Below, piece after piece: positions 51,044 to 60,100 of a stretch of 64,000 bases of DNA. Where the stretch lies: contig JACMMP010000010.1 of assembly GCA_014378995.1 (NCBI GenBank), positions 101,162 to 165,161 on the forward strand. The letters run 5' to 3'. A program made the translations under genes and the position numbers. The notes below the pieces were generated by a model that made no database searches, was not told the DNA's origin, and saw nothing but the letters and a program-made list of their open reading frames with translations. This stretch comes from Hyphomonadaceae bacterium (GTDB lineage Bacteria; Pseudomonadota; Alphaproteobacteria; Caulobacterales; Aquidulcibacteraceae). The first letter of the stretch is position 1; the number at the start of each line of letters is the position of its first letter.

Positions 51044-52909
51044 TCACCGCTCAAGTCCGAGCGATGGAGTGGCTTTGAACTTTCCTTGCGCCATCGAAAT
51101 TGAATATATCTTGCCGATCGCAAGCTGTTGCGTGCGCGACAACTGCAGCAACGCCACCGCGTCATTGCGCTCCAGCATGGCAAAACGGCCTTGGTGAAGC
51201 GTCTTCACACCGCGCACCAGCCAATCGCGCTCAAGTCCATCTTCTATCGATATCAGACGCTTGCCAGCGCCTTTTGCGAACGCCTTCCCCTCGCGCGCAA
51301 GCTCGCCTTCACGCAACCGCTTAAGTGCGTCAGTCGAGAATTCGAACCGGCCGGTGAAATCACGACCGCCGGTCTTCTCGTTCTCATGCCATGCAATCCG
51401 CGAAGCCAGCGCGTTTCTTACGTCCGGCGTCTGAGACAACCGGCCTGCTTCGCCCGCGACGCCGCGCGCAAGCTCCCGGTCGAGTTCCGTCTCAGCGCGC
51501 GCATGGATCTGCTGGTCGAACGGGAAGGAAGACAGCACCTCCGCTCGAACGCGCGTTCCCGGCCCTTTGTGTTTGCGAGGTTCAACCGCAAGCACCCCGC
51601 CTTGCTCTAAGCCTCCAATGTCACGGGTGCGGAGATTGACGAACACAGCGCCATTGCCTGGCGTCCGGATAACCACGTAGCTTTTTCCGGGCCCATCGCC
51701 TCGCGTGCCGATCTCGATGGCCTCGCCGAGGACGCGGCCCATGCTCGCGCGATAGAGTTTGAGCTTGCCCTCGCCAAGCGCCAGCTCGCGCCCCAGCCGC
51801 CGACGGATGTCGAGCCCGCGCCCGATACCGTGGAGACGCTCACTCCAGTCTGGCTCAAAGCGGAAGCGATTACGCTTTGCCTCGCGCGCCAGTCCAAGTT
51901 TCGCGAGCTCACGAACTCGGTTTCGGAGCGCCGCGCGAAGAACGGGCTCGAAGTTGCGGCCGACCGCCTGAATGCGGACCGGGACACCCGTCTTGATCTG
52001 GGCCTCCAGCAATTGGTCCAGGCGGGTATGCCGCGCGGCGCGCGTCTCGCGCTCCAGCGCCAAGCGCTCATCCTCGGGGCCTCTATTGCCGAGCATCTCG
52101 GTTGCAACATCTCGCGCCGCGTGCCGCAAACCCAAGCCGACATATTCGCGCGGAATGACCATGTCAGGCCCATCGCGCCGGCGACCGCGAAGAATGATGT
52201 GGACGTGAGGATTGTCGGTGTTGTGGTGGTCGACCGCGACCCAATCGAGTTCAACACCTAGATCTCGTTCCATCCGCGCCATGGTTGCGCGCGTGAAGTC
52301 TTTGAGGTCCTCGATGCGCGTGCCGCTTTCTGGCGCCAGCATCAGGCGAAAGTGGCGCTTGTCCGCGCTCGCCCATTCCTCCAGGCGCGGATTGGCGTCG
52401 AGTTCGTCGTGCTCTCGGTCGTAAAATTGCCCCTTCTCCCCGTCATGGCCCGCGCCATCGCGCTCCAAATAACTTCCGTGGGCGATGAGCTTGCCGGCCG
52501 CGCCGCCGCCGTGGGCCTGGTAAAACACGGTGGCGACAACGCGTTGACGGGGGTCCGCTGCGAATGCGGTTTTCCCGCCCGTGAGGCGAGCGCGTTGGCC
52601 GCTCCACTTGCGCTCCGAAACAAGCTTCGAGAGCTTGGCGCCAAGATTGCCGCTGCGCGCGCTGGGCGAGCCGCGTCCCTTTTGGACAGTGCCGCGGACC
52701 CCATCGTTCTCCCGAAAAACATGCACCTCGCGCGCAGCGTTGAGCGCGTGGTCTCGTTCGTTCGGCCGCATAAGCGGCGACGTGCGCAGCATCTCTGAGA
52801 TCGAGGCTTTCGGCATGTGCGGCGGCGCTCGTCGTTGAAATTGCGCCCATACGGCGCTTCTTGCCGCGTTAGACTCGGCCTCGCCGCAGGAAAATGCCAG
52901 ACTTTGCAA
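51044..52909 (-). CDS. RlxS/VirD2-like relaxase
   Basis: The product (up to 621 residues) carries the relaxase core: LERDGAGHDGE and FRLMLAPESG (about 180-205), then VELDWVAVDHHNTDNPHVHI, the histidine triad that binds the metal for oriT nicking. A long C-terminal region follows (about 300-620). This is the RlxS/VirD2 type that mobilises plasmids and integrative elements of Alphaproteobacteria. The start is uncertain: TTG 52909 has no ribosome site, and ATG 52816 is an alternative. The TraF-like peptidase gene lies just upstream in the same direction. Confidence 0.9.
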   Translation of the reverse strand: MQSLAFSCGEAESNAARSAVWAQFQRRAPPHMPKASISEMLRTSPLMRPNERDHALNAAREVHVFRENDGVRGTVQKGRGSPSARSGNLGAKLSKLVSERKWSGQRARLTGGKTAFAADPRQRVVATVFYQAHGGGAAGKLIAHGSYLERDGAGHDGEKGQFYDREHDELDANPRLEEWASADKRHFRLMLAPESGTRIEDLKDFTRATMARMERDLGVELDWVAVDHHNTDNPHVHIILRGRRRDGPDMVIPREYVGLGLRHAARDVATEMLGNRGPEDERLALERETRAARHTRLDQLLEAQIKTGVPVRIQAVGRNFEPVLRAALRNRVRELAKLGLAREAKRNRFRFEPDWSERLHGIGRGLDIRRRLGRELALGEGKLKLYRASMGRVLGEAIEIGTRGDGPGKSYVVIRTPGNGAVFVNLRTRDIGGLEQGGVLAVEPRKHKGPGTRVRAEVLSSFPFDQQIHARAETELDRELARGVAGEAGRLSQTPDVRNALASRIAWHENEKTGGRDFTGRFEFSTDALKRLREGELAREGKAFAKGAGKRLISIEDGLERDWLVRGVKTLHQGRFAMLERNDAVALLQLSRTQQLAIGKIYSISMAQGKFKATPSLGLER

Positions 52910-53071
52910 GCCTCAGACGAAAACCTGCGGCGCTCTTTATCTTGCTCTCCACAACCCCGACACCGCACCGACCGAACCACCATTCTTTCTTCTGATCGTT
53001 CGTAACATGCTCAGCCGCACGTCGCAGTGTTGCCGCGCGTGGCGCGTCGTCTCCTCATGTACGCAATTTGC

Positions 53072-53554
53072 TCAGAGCTTACGCCACACGCCTTCGATCA
53101 ATGCGACGCTCGTCGGTCCCCAATAGCGGCCATCGAAGCTGTCGACAGTGTCGCCTAAGAGGAGAACTTCGCTCTCGTTCAACCTGCGGCATCCGACCCA
53201 TGTGCGGCGCTGCTGACCGTCGCCACGATACGCGTGCGCGACAACAACGCCGTCGACAGACAAGCTTTCGCCGCCACCGCAGACGTGCTCGCCGGCGGTT
53301 GCCCCGACGTGCTTGATGAAACGATCACTACGATCATCGAACCCACGCGCGTGAGCTTCCACGGGAGCAACATCACTTGCGCGAACGGTCACCACCGTCC
53401 CCGGCGCGATCGGTCCGTCAACCCGGAGATAGAGGCCCACAGCGATCGACGGACTGTGATTGTAGAGCAGGACGTCCGGCGCGCTCGACGCCAGCGCGGC
53501 AATTGACACGAGCCCGGTGCCCAGAGCGATCAGGCCAGTTCGTCTGCTTGCCAT
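53072..53554 (-). CDS. traF: TraF-like S26 signal-peptidase-family protein
   Basis: The 160-residue product has an N-terminal hydrophobic helix and the S26 plan of conjugative TraF: YNHSPSIAVGLY contains the catalytic serine, DRFIKHVGATAGE the catalytic lysine, and NESEVLLLGDTVDSFDGRYWG matches the C-terminal box. TraF matures pilin in conjugative transfer. It directly precedes the relaxase gene, as in many alphaproteobacterial elements. Confidence 0.88.
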   Translation of the reverse strand: MASRRTGLIALGTGLVSIAALASSAPDVLLYNHSPSIAVGLYLRVDGPIAPGTVVTVRASDVAPVEAHARGFDDRSDRFIKHVGATAGEHVCGGGESLSVDGVVVAHAYRGDGQQRRTWVGCRRLNESEVLLLGDTVDSFDGRYWGPTSVALIEGVWRKL

Positions 53555-53565
53555 CTGTTCAGAAG

Positions 53566-53597
53566 GTCAGCCGCTTTCCTCGCTGTCAGCCGCTTTC
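53566..53597. repeat. 13-bp direct repeat upstream of traF
   Basis: GTCAGCCGCTTTC occurs at 53566-53578 and again at 53585-53597, a 19-bp period, just upstream of the traF start. It might be a duplicated end of a lost upstream gene or a protein-binding site. Confidence 0.45.
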
Positions 53598-53672
53598 ACT
53601 CCACGGTCGATAATGCCGCAAATTCCCCGGGTGGTTGGGCGGGCCCCGCGATAGGGATCGAAGCCCGAAGGG

Positions 53673-53723
53673 CCGAGACGAAGGCTCGGTTCACGAGAGC
53701 CCGGGCGCTGGCGAAGCCAGCGC
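53673..53723. repeat. Nested hairpin repeat between traF and gene remnant
   Basis: CCGAG (53673-53677) pairs with CTCGG (53685-53689), and GCGCTGGC (53705-53712) pairs perfectly with GCCAGCGC (53716-53723) around a GAA loop. The surrounding GAAGCCCGAAGGGCCGAGACG stretch has the look of intergenic structured repeats seen beside transfer genes. No gene is encoded here. Confidence 0.5.
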
Positions 53724-53736
53724 ATCGCCGCTGGTC

Positions 53737-53872
53737 ACACGGCAATCTGGCGAAGGTCGTCGCAATCTCCCGCAACCGTATTTGCGGCGCCGTCACGCTA
53801 CGCATCGTCACTTGGCAAATCCCGATAGCGCTCTGCTTATTCGCGATTGGTGAGAGCCGATGGGACACGTAC
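53737..53872 (+). pseudogene. Deleted copy of the 19859-20637 gene pair
   Basis: CACGGCAATCTGGCGAAGGTCG matches the coding region HGNLAKV of the first gene of the pair. After an internal deletion, the sequence from 53772 matches the C-terminal QIWGAVTLRIVIWQALMALC region through CLFAIGESRW of the second gene. The remnant therefore joins the 3' part of the first gene to the 3' part of the second, losing everything between. It has no start and cannot make a complete protein. Confidence 0.75.
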
Positions 53873-54072
53873 TCGGCGGCCCCGGACACGCTCACCCAAT
53901 TGTGGTCTACGGCATTGGCCGTTCGTTCATCGCTCACCGGGCGCCGCGCAGCTAGACGGGCGGCACAATGCAGACAGGTGCGCGAAGCCGCAACCGCGTA
54001 CCCGCGCACAAGCGCACCTCCGAATCGGCTCAAGATCGCCTTAGCGGACTAGACCCGCCAACAGGTGGACCG

Positions 54073-55023
54073 ATGAACGGCCGCAGGGACAATGCAAGGC
54101 GGAAGCTGAGCGGTAAGGCGCTGGGGCGCTTTCACGCCGCCAACACCGCACGCTTCGACCGCTGCATTGCTCCCTTGGAAGAGTGCGACGGCCAAGCCAT
54201 ACGCGCCCACTCGATCCAGAATTCCGGCGCGCTCGATCTCATCGCCGAAGATGGTCATGTGATGACAATCTCGCTCAACGTCACGCGCGAGGGAACGGAT
54301 CTCGCCTTCAAGCGCGTCGGCCGAAATAAGGCGTCTACCTTCACCGGCCTCTGCGCCAAGCACGACAGCGCCCTCTTCCGCCCGATCGACGCCAGCCCGC
54401 TCGATCTCACAAACCCAGAGCACCTCTTCCTGCTCGCTTACCGCGCGGTGACGCGCGAGTTGCACGCAACCATGGAGGCGGCGGCCAGGACGCGACTCCT
54501 CTTTGAAATCGGCGGTTCGAAAAAGGCTGGGGTGCAATTTATGCTCCAGGGCGCGACGGCGTACGAGACAAACGAATATCGCGAACTCTACTTCGATCCG
54601 ATCTTCAAGACCGGTGCATTCGAGAGCGTCGAGCACGACGTGATATTATTCGACGATCAGCCAGCGGTGCTGGCGGTGTCGTCGATGTTCTCATTCCTGG
54701 AGAGCGCAGATCCAGAAAATCCGCCGCGTTGCGTGCTGAACGTCGCCCCACTCACCTCGACGCAAACAGCGGTCATCCTTAGTTACGCGCCGCACGACGC
54801 CGCGAGAGTGCGAAGCCTTCTCGATCGCGTACTCGCATCTCAAGGCCACTATCAGCGCTATGAGCTCTCGCGGCTCATCTTGGAGCATGTCGAGAACTTC
54901 GTTCTGAAGCCCTCACACGTCGATCAGTGGAGCGCTGCAAGACAAGCCAAGATCATGGCCGCGTTCGAAGCCAATCTGATGGACGGCGCGGTTCCGGACG
55001 ATCCCGACATGATGTTGTTCTGA
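54073..55023 (+). CDS. Hypothetical protein with Cys/His cluster
   Basis: The 316-residue product from ATG 54073 has an N-terminal potential zinc site: RCIAPLEECDGQAIRAHSIQ, then FTGLCAKHD, a Cys/Cys/His/Cys/His spacing like a treble clef but without an HNH catalytic core. The remainder is alpha/beta with no recognised domain. It is followed by the HEPN-motif gene in the same direction, 153 bp away. Function unknown; a role in defence is only suggested by the surroundings. Confidence 0.65.
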   Translation: MNGRRDNARRKLSGKALGRFHAANTARFDRCIAPLEECDGQAIRAHSIQNSGALDLIAEDGHVMTISLNVTREGTDLAFKRVGRNKASTFTGLCAKHDSALFRPIDASPLDLTNPEHLFLLAYRAVTRELHATMEAAARTRLLFEIGGSKKAGVQFMLQGATAYETNEYRELYFDPIFKTGAFESVEHDVILFDDQPAVLAVSSMFSFLESADPENPPRCVLNVAPLTSTQTAVILSYAPHDAARVRSLLDRVLASQGHYQRYELSRLILEHVENFVLKPSHVDQWSAARQAKIMAAFEANLMDGAVPDDPDMMLF

Positions 55024-55176
55024 ACGGCAGCGCGATCAGATGACAAACGGCTAGTTCGATGACATAAGGAATCGCATGCTGTCCGCGCCCCGTTTCAGAC
55101 GCCGCTCACGCGTCAAACCGAATTCATCCCACACTTAGGCCGGCCCAAAAGCGCCGGCGCTGAGGAGATCTCAGTC

Positions 55177-56247
55177 ATGCCCGGCGTCAGCAAAACGCAC
55201 AAAGAACAACGCTACGGCCGCGCCTTTCCGGCAAGCCGTTACAACGACCCGCGCGGAGGCCGTGCATCGGGGTTGGATCGCAACGTGTTGCGTTACCGGG
55301 CCGCGGAGGCAGCGCTTTACCTCTACTACGATGACGACGTGCGCAGGTTCATGCGCGAGAGCGTCTATCCTGACATTCCGCACAAGCCCGGGACGCCTGC
55401 CCCATGGCAGAGCGACAAGTCGCTACGTTTGGCTGGCCTCTTCCGCGGCGTCGTCGCAGACGCCCGGCGCGAAAAACGTCTCACCGCCGAGGACGCTGAC
55501 GGGCTCAACGCCATTCTAGAGAACGACGCGCGGCGCAGCGCCAAACTTAAGGATGCATTCGGCCACGCCATCGAGATCGGGATGTTCACCAAGGAAGAAG
55601 CAAACGAGCTCAATGAGCTGCTCGACTACCGCAACGGCATCGCCCATCGCGTGCATGAACTGATGGCCGACGTGGGCCGCTCGTATGCGGCAAGCGACTA
55701 TGTTCGCCGTTCCGGTCTCCGCTACAAAGGTGACGCGCTCGACCGGCTGCGCGCCTACCGGGAGTCGTTGTGGGATCGCGCAGCCTCGAAGGTCGAGTTG
55801 ACCTTGCCCTGGAACGACCTCGTCTTCGAGACGGCTGAGCGCGTGTACGAGGAAGAATTGAAGCGCCTGGAGCCGCTCATTCTGCGGCAGATTGATCGGG
55901 CGAACAAAGCCGATGCCGCAGTGGACGCTGAATGCAATCTCCGCGGTACGGAGTTCACAGGCGATCTCGATCCGCGCTTTCCGGCCAATCACCGGCGCAG
56001 CCGGCCCTCCTATAAGGATGAATACGTTCCCCCGACTGGGCATCTTACCAAACGCGGCGCCGAGATCTGCTACCGGCTTTACGACGCCGGCAAGAGCCCG
56101 CTCGCTATGGCGCGCATGATGGGCTTTAGCCTGCGCGCCGCGAACAATCGCAAGCGTCTGTGGACCAAAGCGGGCGGGCGGAAGCGAACGCGCGCACCGA
56201 TCATGCGCTACGATCTCGAAAAGCGGGTAGAGCTAAGTCTGGAGTGA
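55177..56247 (+). CDS. HEPN-motif protein with C-terminal HTH
   Basis: The 356-residue product has the helical motif LLDYRNGIAHRVHEL with Arg152-Asn153 and His157, the R-N-x-x-x-H signature of HEPN ribonucleases, inside a mostly helical domain (about 90-290). The C-terminus carries a helix-turn-helix-like segment (KSPLAMARMMGFSLRAANNR, about 308-330) and a basic tail. HEPN proteins often act as RNA-cutting toxins or defence effectors; a HEPN with its own DNA-binding segment is unusual. The minus-strand neighbour ends 15 bp inside its 3' end. Confidence 0.65.
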   Translation: MPGVSKTHKEQRYGRAFPASRYNDPRGGRASGLDRNVLRYRAAEAALYLYYDDDVRRFMRESVYPDIPHKPGTPAPWQSDKSLRLAGLFRGVVADARREKRLTAEDADGLNAILENDARRSAKLKDAFGHAIEIGMFTKEEANELNELLDYRNGIAHRVHELMADVGRSYAASDYVRRSGLRYKGDALDRLRAYRESLWDRAASKVELTLPWNDLVFETAERVYEEELKRLEPLILRQIDRANKADAAVDAECNLRGTEFTGDLDPRFPANHRRSRPSYKDEYVPPTGHLTKRGAEICYRLYDAGKSPLAMARMMGFSLRAANNRKRLWTKAGGRKRTRAPIMRYDLEKRVELSLE

Positions 56248-57150
56248 ATGCCGCGCGGCGTTCACGCGCGGCGTCAACCGCGACAACGTAAATTCGTCAT
56301 CGCCCTCGCGCGTGGCGGCGTACTCGATGGCGTTCGGCAGCCAGCCGACTGGCAGCGGATTGGTCGCGAGCGGATTGTGCACGATGAAGTAAGGCGGTTG
56401 ACCTCCGAACTTCGCGCAAACGGCCTCTTCCGCGTAGCACGCAGCGCACCCGATCAGCGCGCTGACGCAGGCATAGTCGGGATCGAGAAAGTTATCGGTC
56501 GGGATGTCGACGCCTGGCTTCTTGGCGATGCTGAAGCGCAAGCTCTGATAGGCTTTGCCCATCTCCTTGGTCTCAGGATCGATCGGCACCGCCCACGGAC
56601 CGATCGGAAACGTCGCCTCGACGGCAAACGGCCACTGGCTGATGCCATTCTCTTCCGGGAAATACCCGAGCCGCTTTGAGTTGATGGCGATGACAAAGGG
56701 CGTCTTCGCGTCGGCGTGGCCCTTCTCGATGTCCTCAAGGTGCTTCTTGCGCTTATCCCTGAGCTTCGAGGTCCAGCGCAACAGCATCGCCTCGTGCGGC
56801 ATCGACTTCACGACATTCGGCTCGAACTTAAGCCATTCCGGCGGCAGGCCGTCAGGCGCAGGCAAGGATGCCTCGACCAGCACATCGCGATCGGCCGTCT
56901 TGATTAGCAGATCAGGACCGGCGCCCGGTCCTGAGACGCTCCAACCTTGTTCGTTGAAGCGCCAGTAGAGCATCGCCTCCCAAGCGCGCGACCAGAACTG
57001 CCCTTCAACGCCGCTGCCGAGTTCGGTCAGGTAGTTCTTGTCCGCGGCGCCTGAGGCCACGAACGCCTCGATCATCGGCTTGAGATAGGAATGGATCGGA
57101 CGATGCGCGAAACCCAAAGCGGTGAAGGCTTTGTCGATCGCTTCACTCAT
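56233..57150 (-). CDS. Nuclease-like partner protein of the large HTH protein
   Basis: The 305-residue product from ATG 57150 overlaps the large upstream gene by 4 nt (ATGA). Its core reads EGQFWSRAWEAMLYWRF, then GPGAGPDLLIKTADRDVLVEAS. The GPD...VEA pattern is the restriction-endonuclease-like fold, although the final lysine of ExK is replaced (EAS). A C-terminal region with CAACYAEEAVC may bind metal. Translational coupling to the 1365-residue gene makes them a functional pair. Confidence 0.7.
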   Translation of the reverse strand: MSEAIDKAFTALGFAHRPIHSYLKPMIEAFVASGAADKNYLTELGSGVEGQFWSRAWEAMLYWRFNEQGWSVSGPGAGPDLLIKTADRDVLVEASLPAPDGLPPEWLKFEPNVVKSMPHEAMLLRWTSKLRDKRKKHLEDIEKGHADAKTPFVIAINSKRLGYFPEENGISQWPFAVEATFPIGPWAVPIDPETKEMGKAYQSLRFSIAKKPGVDIPTDNFLDPDYACVSALIGCAACYAEEAVCAKFGGQPPYFIVHNPLATNPLPVGWLPNAIEYAATREGDDEFTLSRLTPRVNAARHSLQT

Positions 57151-60100
57151 GATCGCAATCTCTTGCGGACATCGGCTTCGGCGTCCTGCCACTTGGCTTG
57201 GCTCAGATAATCGTCCGCCATCGAGCGCATGATCCTGGACACGCGCGGGTGTGTATATTGCAGCGCTTTGGCGTAGCGTTCGTACTTTGCCGCCTCGTCG
57301 CGCTCCTGATCGCCGCCGCTGCCGCGCCACTGGGCGCCGCGTCCATTCAGAAGACCGATGGTAATGCCCCCTTCGAGGGGACCCGTCGTCACATGCTCCA
57401 GCGCATCTCGCACCGGCTCGCAGGGCCAGACCTCGTCCTCACCCAAAGGCGCATTCGACAACAACTGCCCGATCAGATGATCGGCGCTCTCAGAGCGCGC
57501 GAGGTCCTTGGCAAGAGCCCGCACTTTTCCAATCCAGGTCTCGATGCGGTCGGCATCCAGTTCGTCCTTCTCATTGCGCCCTGGAATGCGACCAAGTGCG
57601 TGGAGGAGTTTATAAGCGCTGGTGGCCCGCGCGCTGGCTTCCTTGGGATCGTCGACCTGAAGATCGGATGGATCCTCGCCGTCGTCATCGCGCTTATAGG
57701 CAAACACCAAAGCCTGCACGAAGAGTTCCGGGCTGCGCTCGATGTAACGCTCTAGGTTTGGGATGTGGCTCTTCTCGCCGTGATCGTCGAGCGCATCGAG
57801 GTATTGGAGTTCGAGTGCGGCCATCTCGTCGAACGGAATTAGCTTGCTCTTATCCAGGATCTCAAACGCGCGCTGCACATCGTGCTGTTCGAGCTGGTAG
57901 GTCTTCGGCGCTTCCTTGCAGTCGGATACTATAGCGCGCATGAGATCGTGCAGCAGACGCGTCTCGACGATCTCAAGATCAAACCGCATGAAGAGGAAGG
58001 CCGCGCGCGGACGCCCGGCCTCGATCAACTTCGTCACCGCATAGCTGAATTCATCGCGCGACTGGCGGTCCCAATCGGGAGGGATCGCGTTCCAATACGC
58101 GTTCTGAACCTCACGAGAGCGGGCGGCGACGATGTCCCACACCGTCTTCCGGAATGGCATCAATGTCAGCATGTCGACGATCTGCGGATCAGGGAACGTG
58201 GCGGCTATCGTTTCAAGCGTTGCTTGCTCGCTCTCCGCTGGCAATCCCGCCATCACACCCTGAACGATCAGGCGATGGGTGCGCGCCGTATTGAAGTCGT
58301 TGCGCGCGGCAAGCGCGAGCACGCCGGCGATCGCATCGTCCAGCGGCACGAGCGAAGCGGCTAAGCGTCCGATCAGAAAAGCCGCCTCTCCGCCTTCGGC
58401 GAGCGCCACTAGGCCCGCAAATCCGCGTTCGGCGAAGACTTCCGTAATCGCCGCGCTGCGGGAAGCCCCAATGCGCTCGTCGCGTTTCTTGAAGTCGAGC
58501 TCCTCGTCTTCAAGTTCGTCAGCCGACTCCTCGACCCAATGTTTGAGGAAGAGCCATTGGTGTTTCAGCACGACATCCTTGGGCGCAAGCGCTTCATAAG
58601 CGCGCCGCGCCATACTCACGGTCTGATCGGCGTCACCCCGACTCTTCCTGCGGCGCACGGCTCGGCGGGTCAGCGCGCCCACTCTGATTTTCTCGCGGAG
58701 CCAGGCGCGGTCTTCTTCCCCAGCGCCAGCGCTCCAATCCTCGATCCGAAACCAGATCTCTTCTTGATACTTGGGCGGCAGGCGCGAAGCGACGGCCGCC
58801 AGATCGCCCAACGTCTCGCGCGTGTGCTTGGTCCAGCCGAGCGCGGTCTCAAGCGCGTGCATGACGAAGCTGCGCTCTTCGCCGCCTTTCTTGGGTTCGC
58901 CCATCCCATGGCTTTCCGAACGCCAACGGGGTTTATGCGCGTAGTGACCGACCGTTGAAGTGCCATCGAATTGTTCGAGCGCCAGGCGCCAGCCAACTTC
59001 CGGGTAGCGTTTGACCAGAAGGTCGAAGGCGCGCGCGCGTTGTTCGAGCGATGCGCCGGTTTGCGGCATCCAGGCTCTGAAGAGCGAACTCAAAGTCTCG
59101 ATCGGCTTGTTCGACCAATTGTCGTCGAATGTGGGCTTGCTCATTTCGCCCAAAGCCAACACAACGCGCGGAAAATATTCAGGCGACCAGGCAAGGTTTT
59201 CGAGCGCCCACAAAATGCCGGTGCGCGGGTTGTGACCGAAGAAGCCGCCCGAGACCGGCGTCATTAGCGCCATCACGCCCGATCGATTTGAGGCAAGGTC
59301 CGCCTCGACCAGTTCAAGAAACTCCTCGGGCGCGGCTTCCGCATACATGGGCAGATCGCCTGATTGGCTCTGCAGCACAGTGACATCGAGCGCTGTCTCA
59401 TCCCGGTTGGGACGAAGAAGCGTGCGGACCAGCCGCCGCACCCGCGCCTCGACATCGAGCCCCGTATGCGCGCGCAAGAGCACATCGCCATGCACCGAGA
59501 GCAGCACCAGGCTTTCAGCGATGCCATCGCGAAGCGCATCGGAGATCTCGCGGTTCTTTTTGTAGATCGACGCGGCCCAGCGATCCTGCGGCGGCAATTC
59601 GAGCGCGGGATCGCGCTCAGAGAGAACCAATTCCGCCACGGTGAAGAAGCGATCGAGATCACGCCGCGTGATCGAAGGCGCGATGGTGAAGAGCGCATCG
59701 GTCTTGGAGACGACGCCCCTGAAGGCGCCCGCCGCCCAAACCGGCGCGTCCTCAAGCTGCATCAGCCGCACATGACGCCTTTCGAGTTCGTCGTGCGGCG
59801 CATCGCCGGCGAGAAACGAGAGGATGACCTGATCGGGTCCATTGTTGTCGCGCCAAGCGCCAGCGAGCATGAAAGGAATGAGATGCTCGGCGTAATCGCG
59901 CTCCACCGCCCATTCCGGATTGCGGATGGGTTCAAGCAACGCCAAGCGCCGGCGCAAGACAGTGAGCGAGCGGCCGGTCTCATAGCTTAGCCGCCTCACT
60001 TCATCGCGATTGAAGCCCATCGACATAAGCGAGCGTTCGAATGGCTCCCACGCGAGCGGCTCCAAGATGATGTCGGGTTCTGAATTGGCGAGATTGCGCG

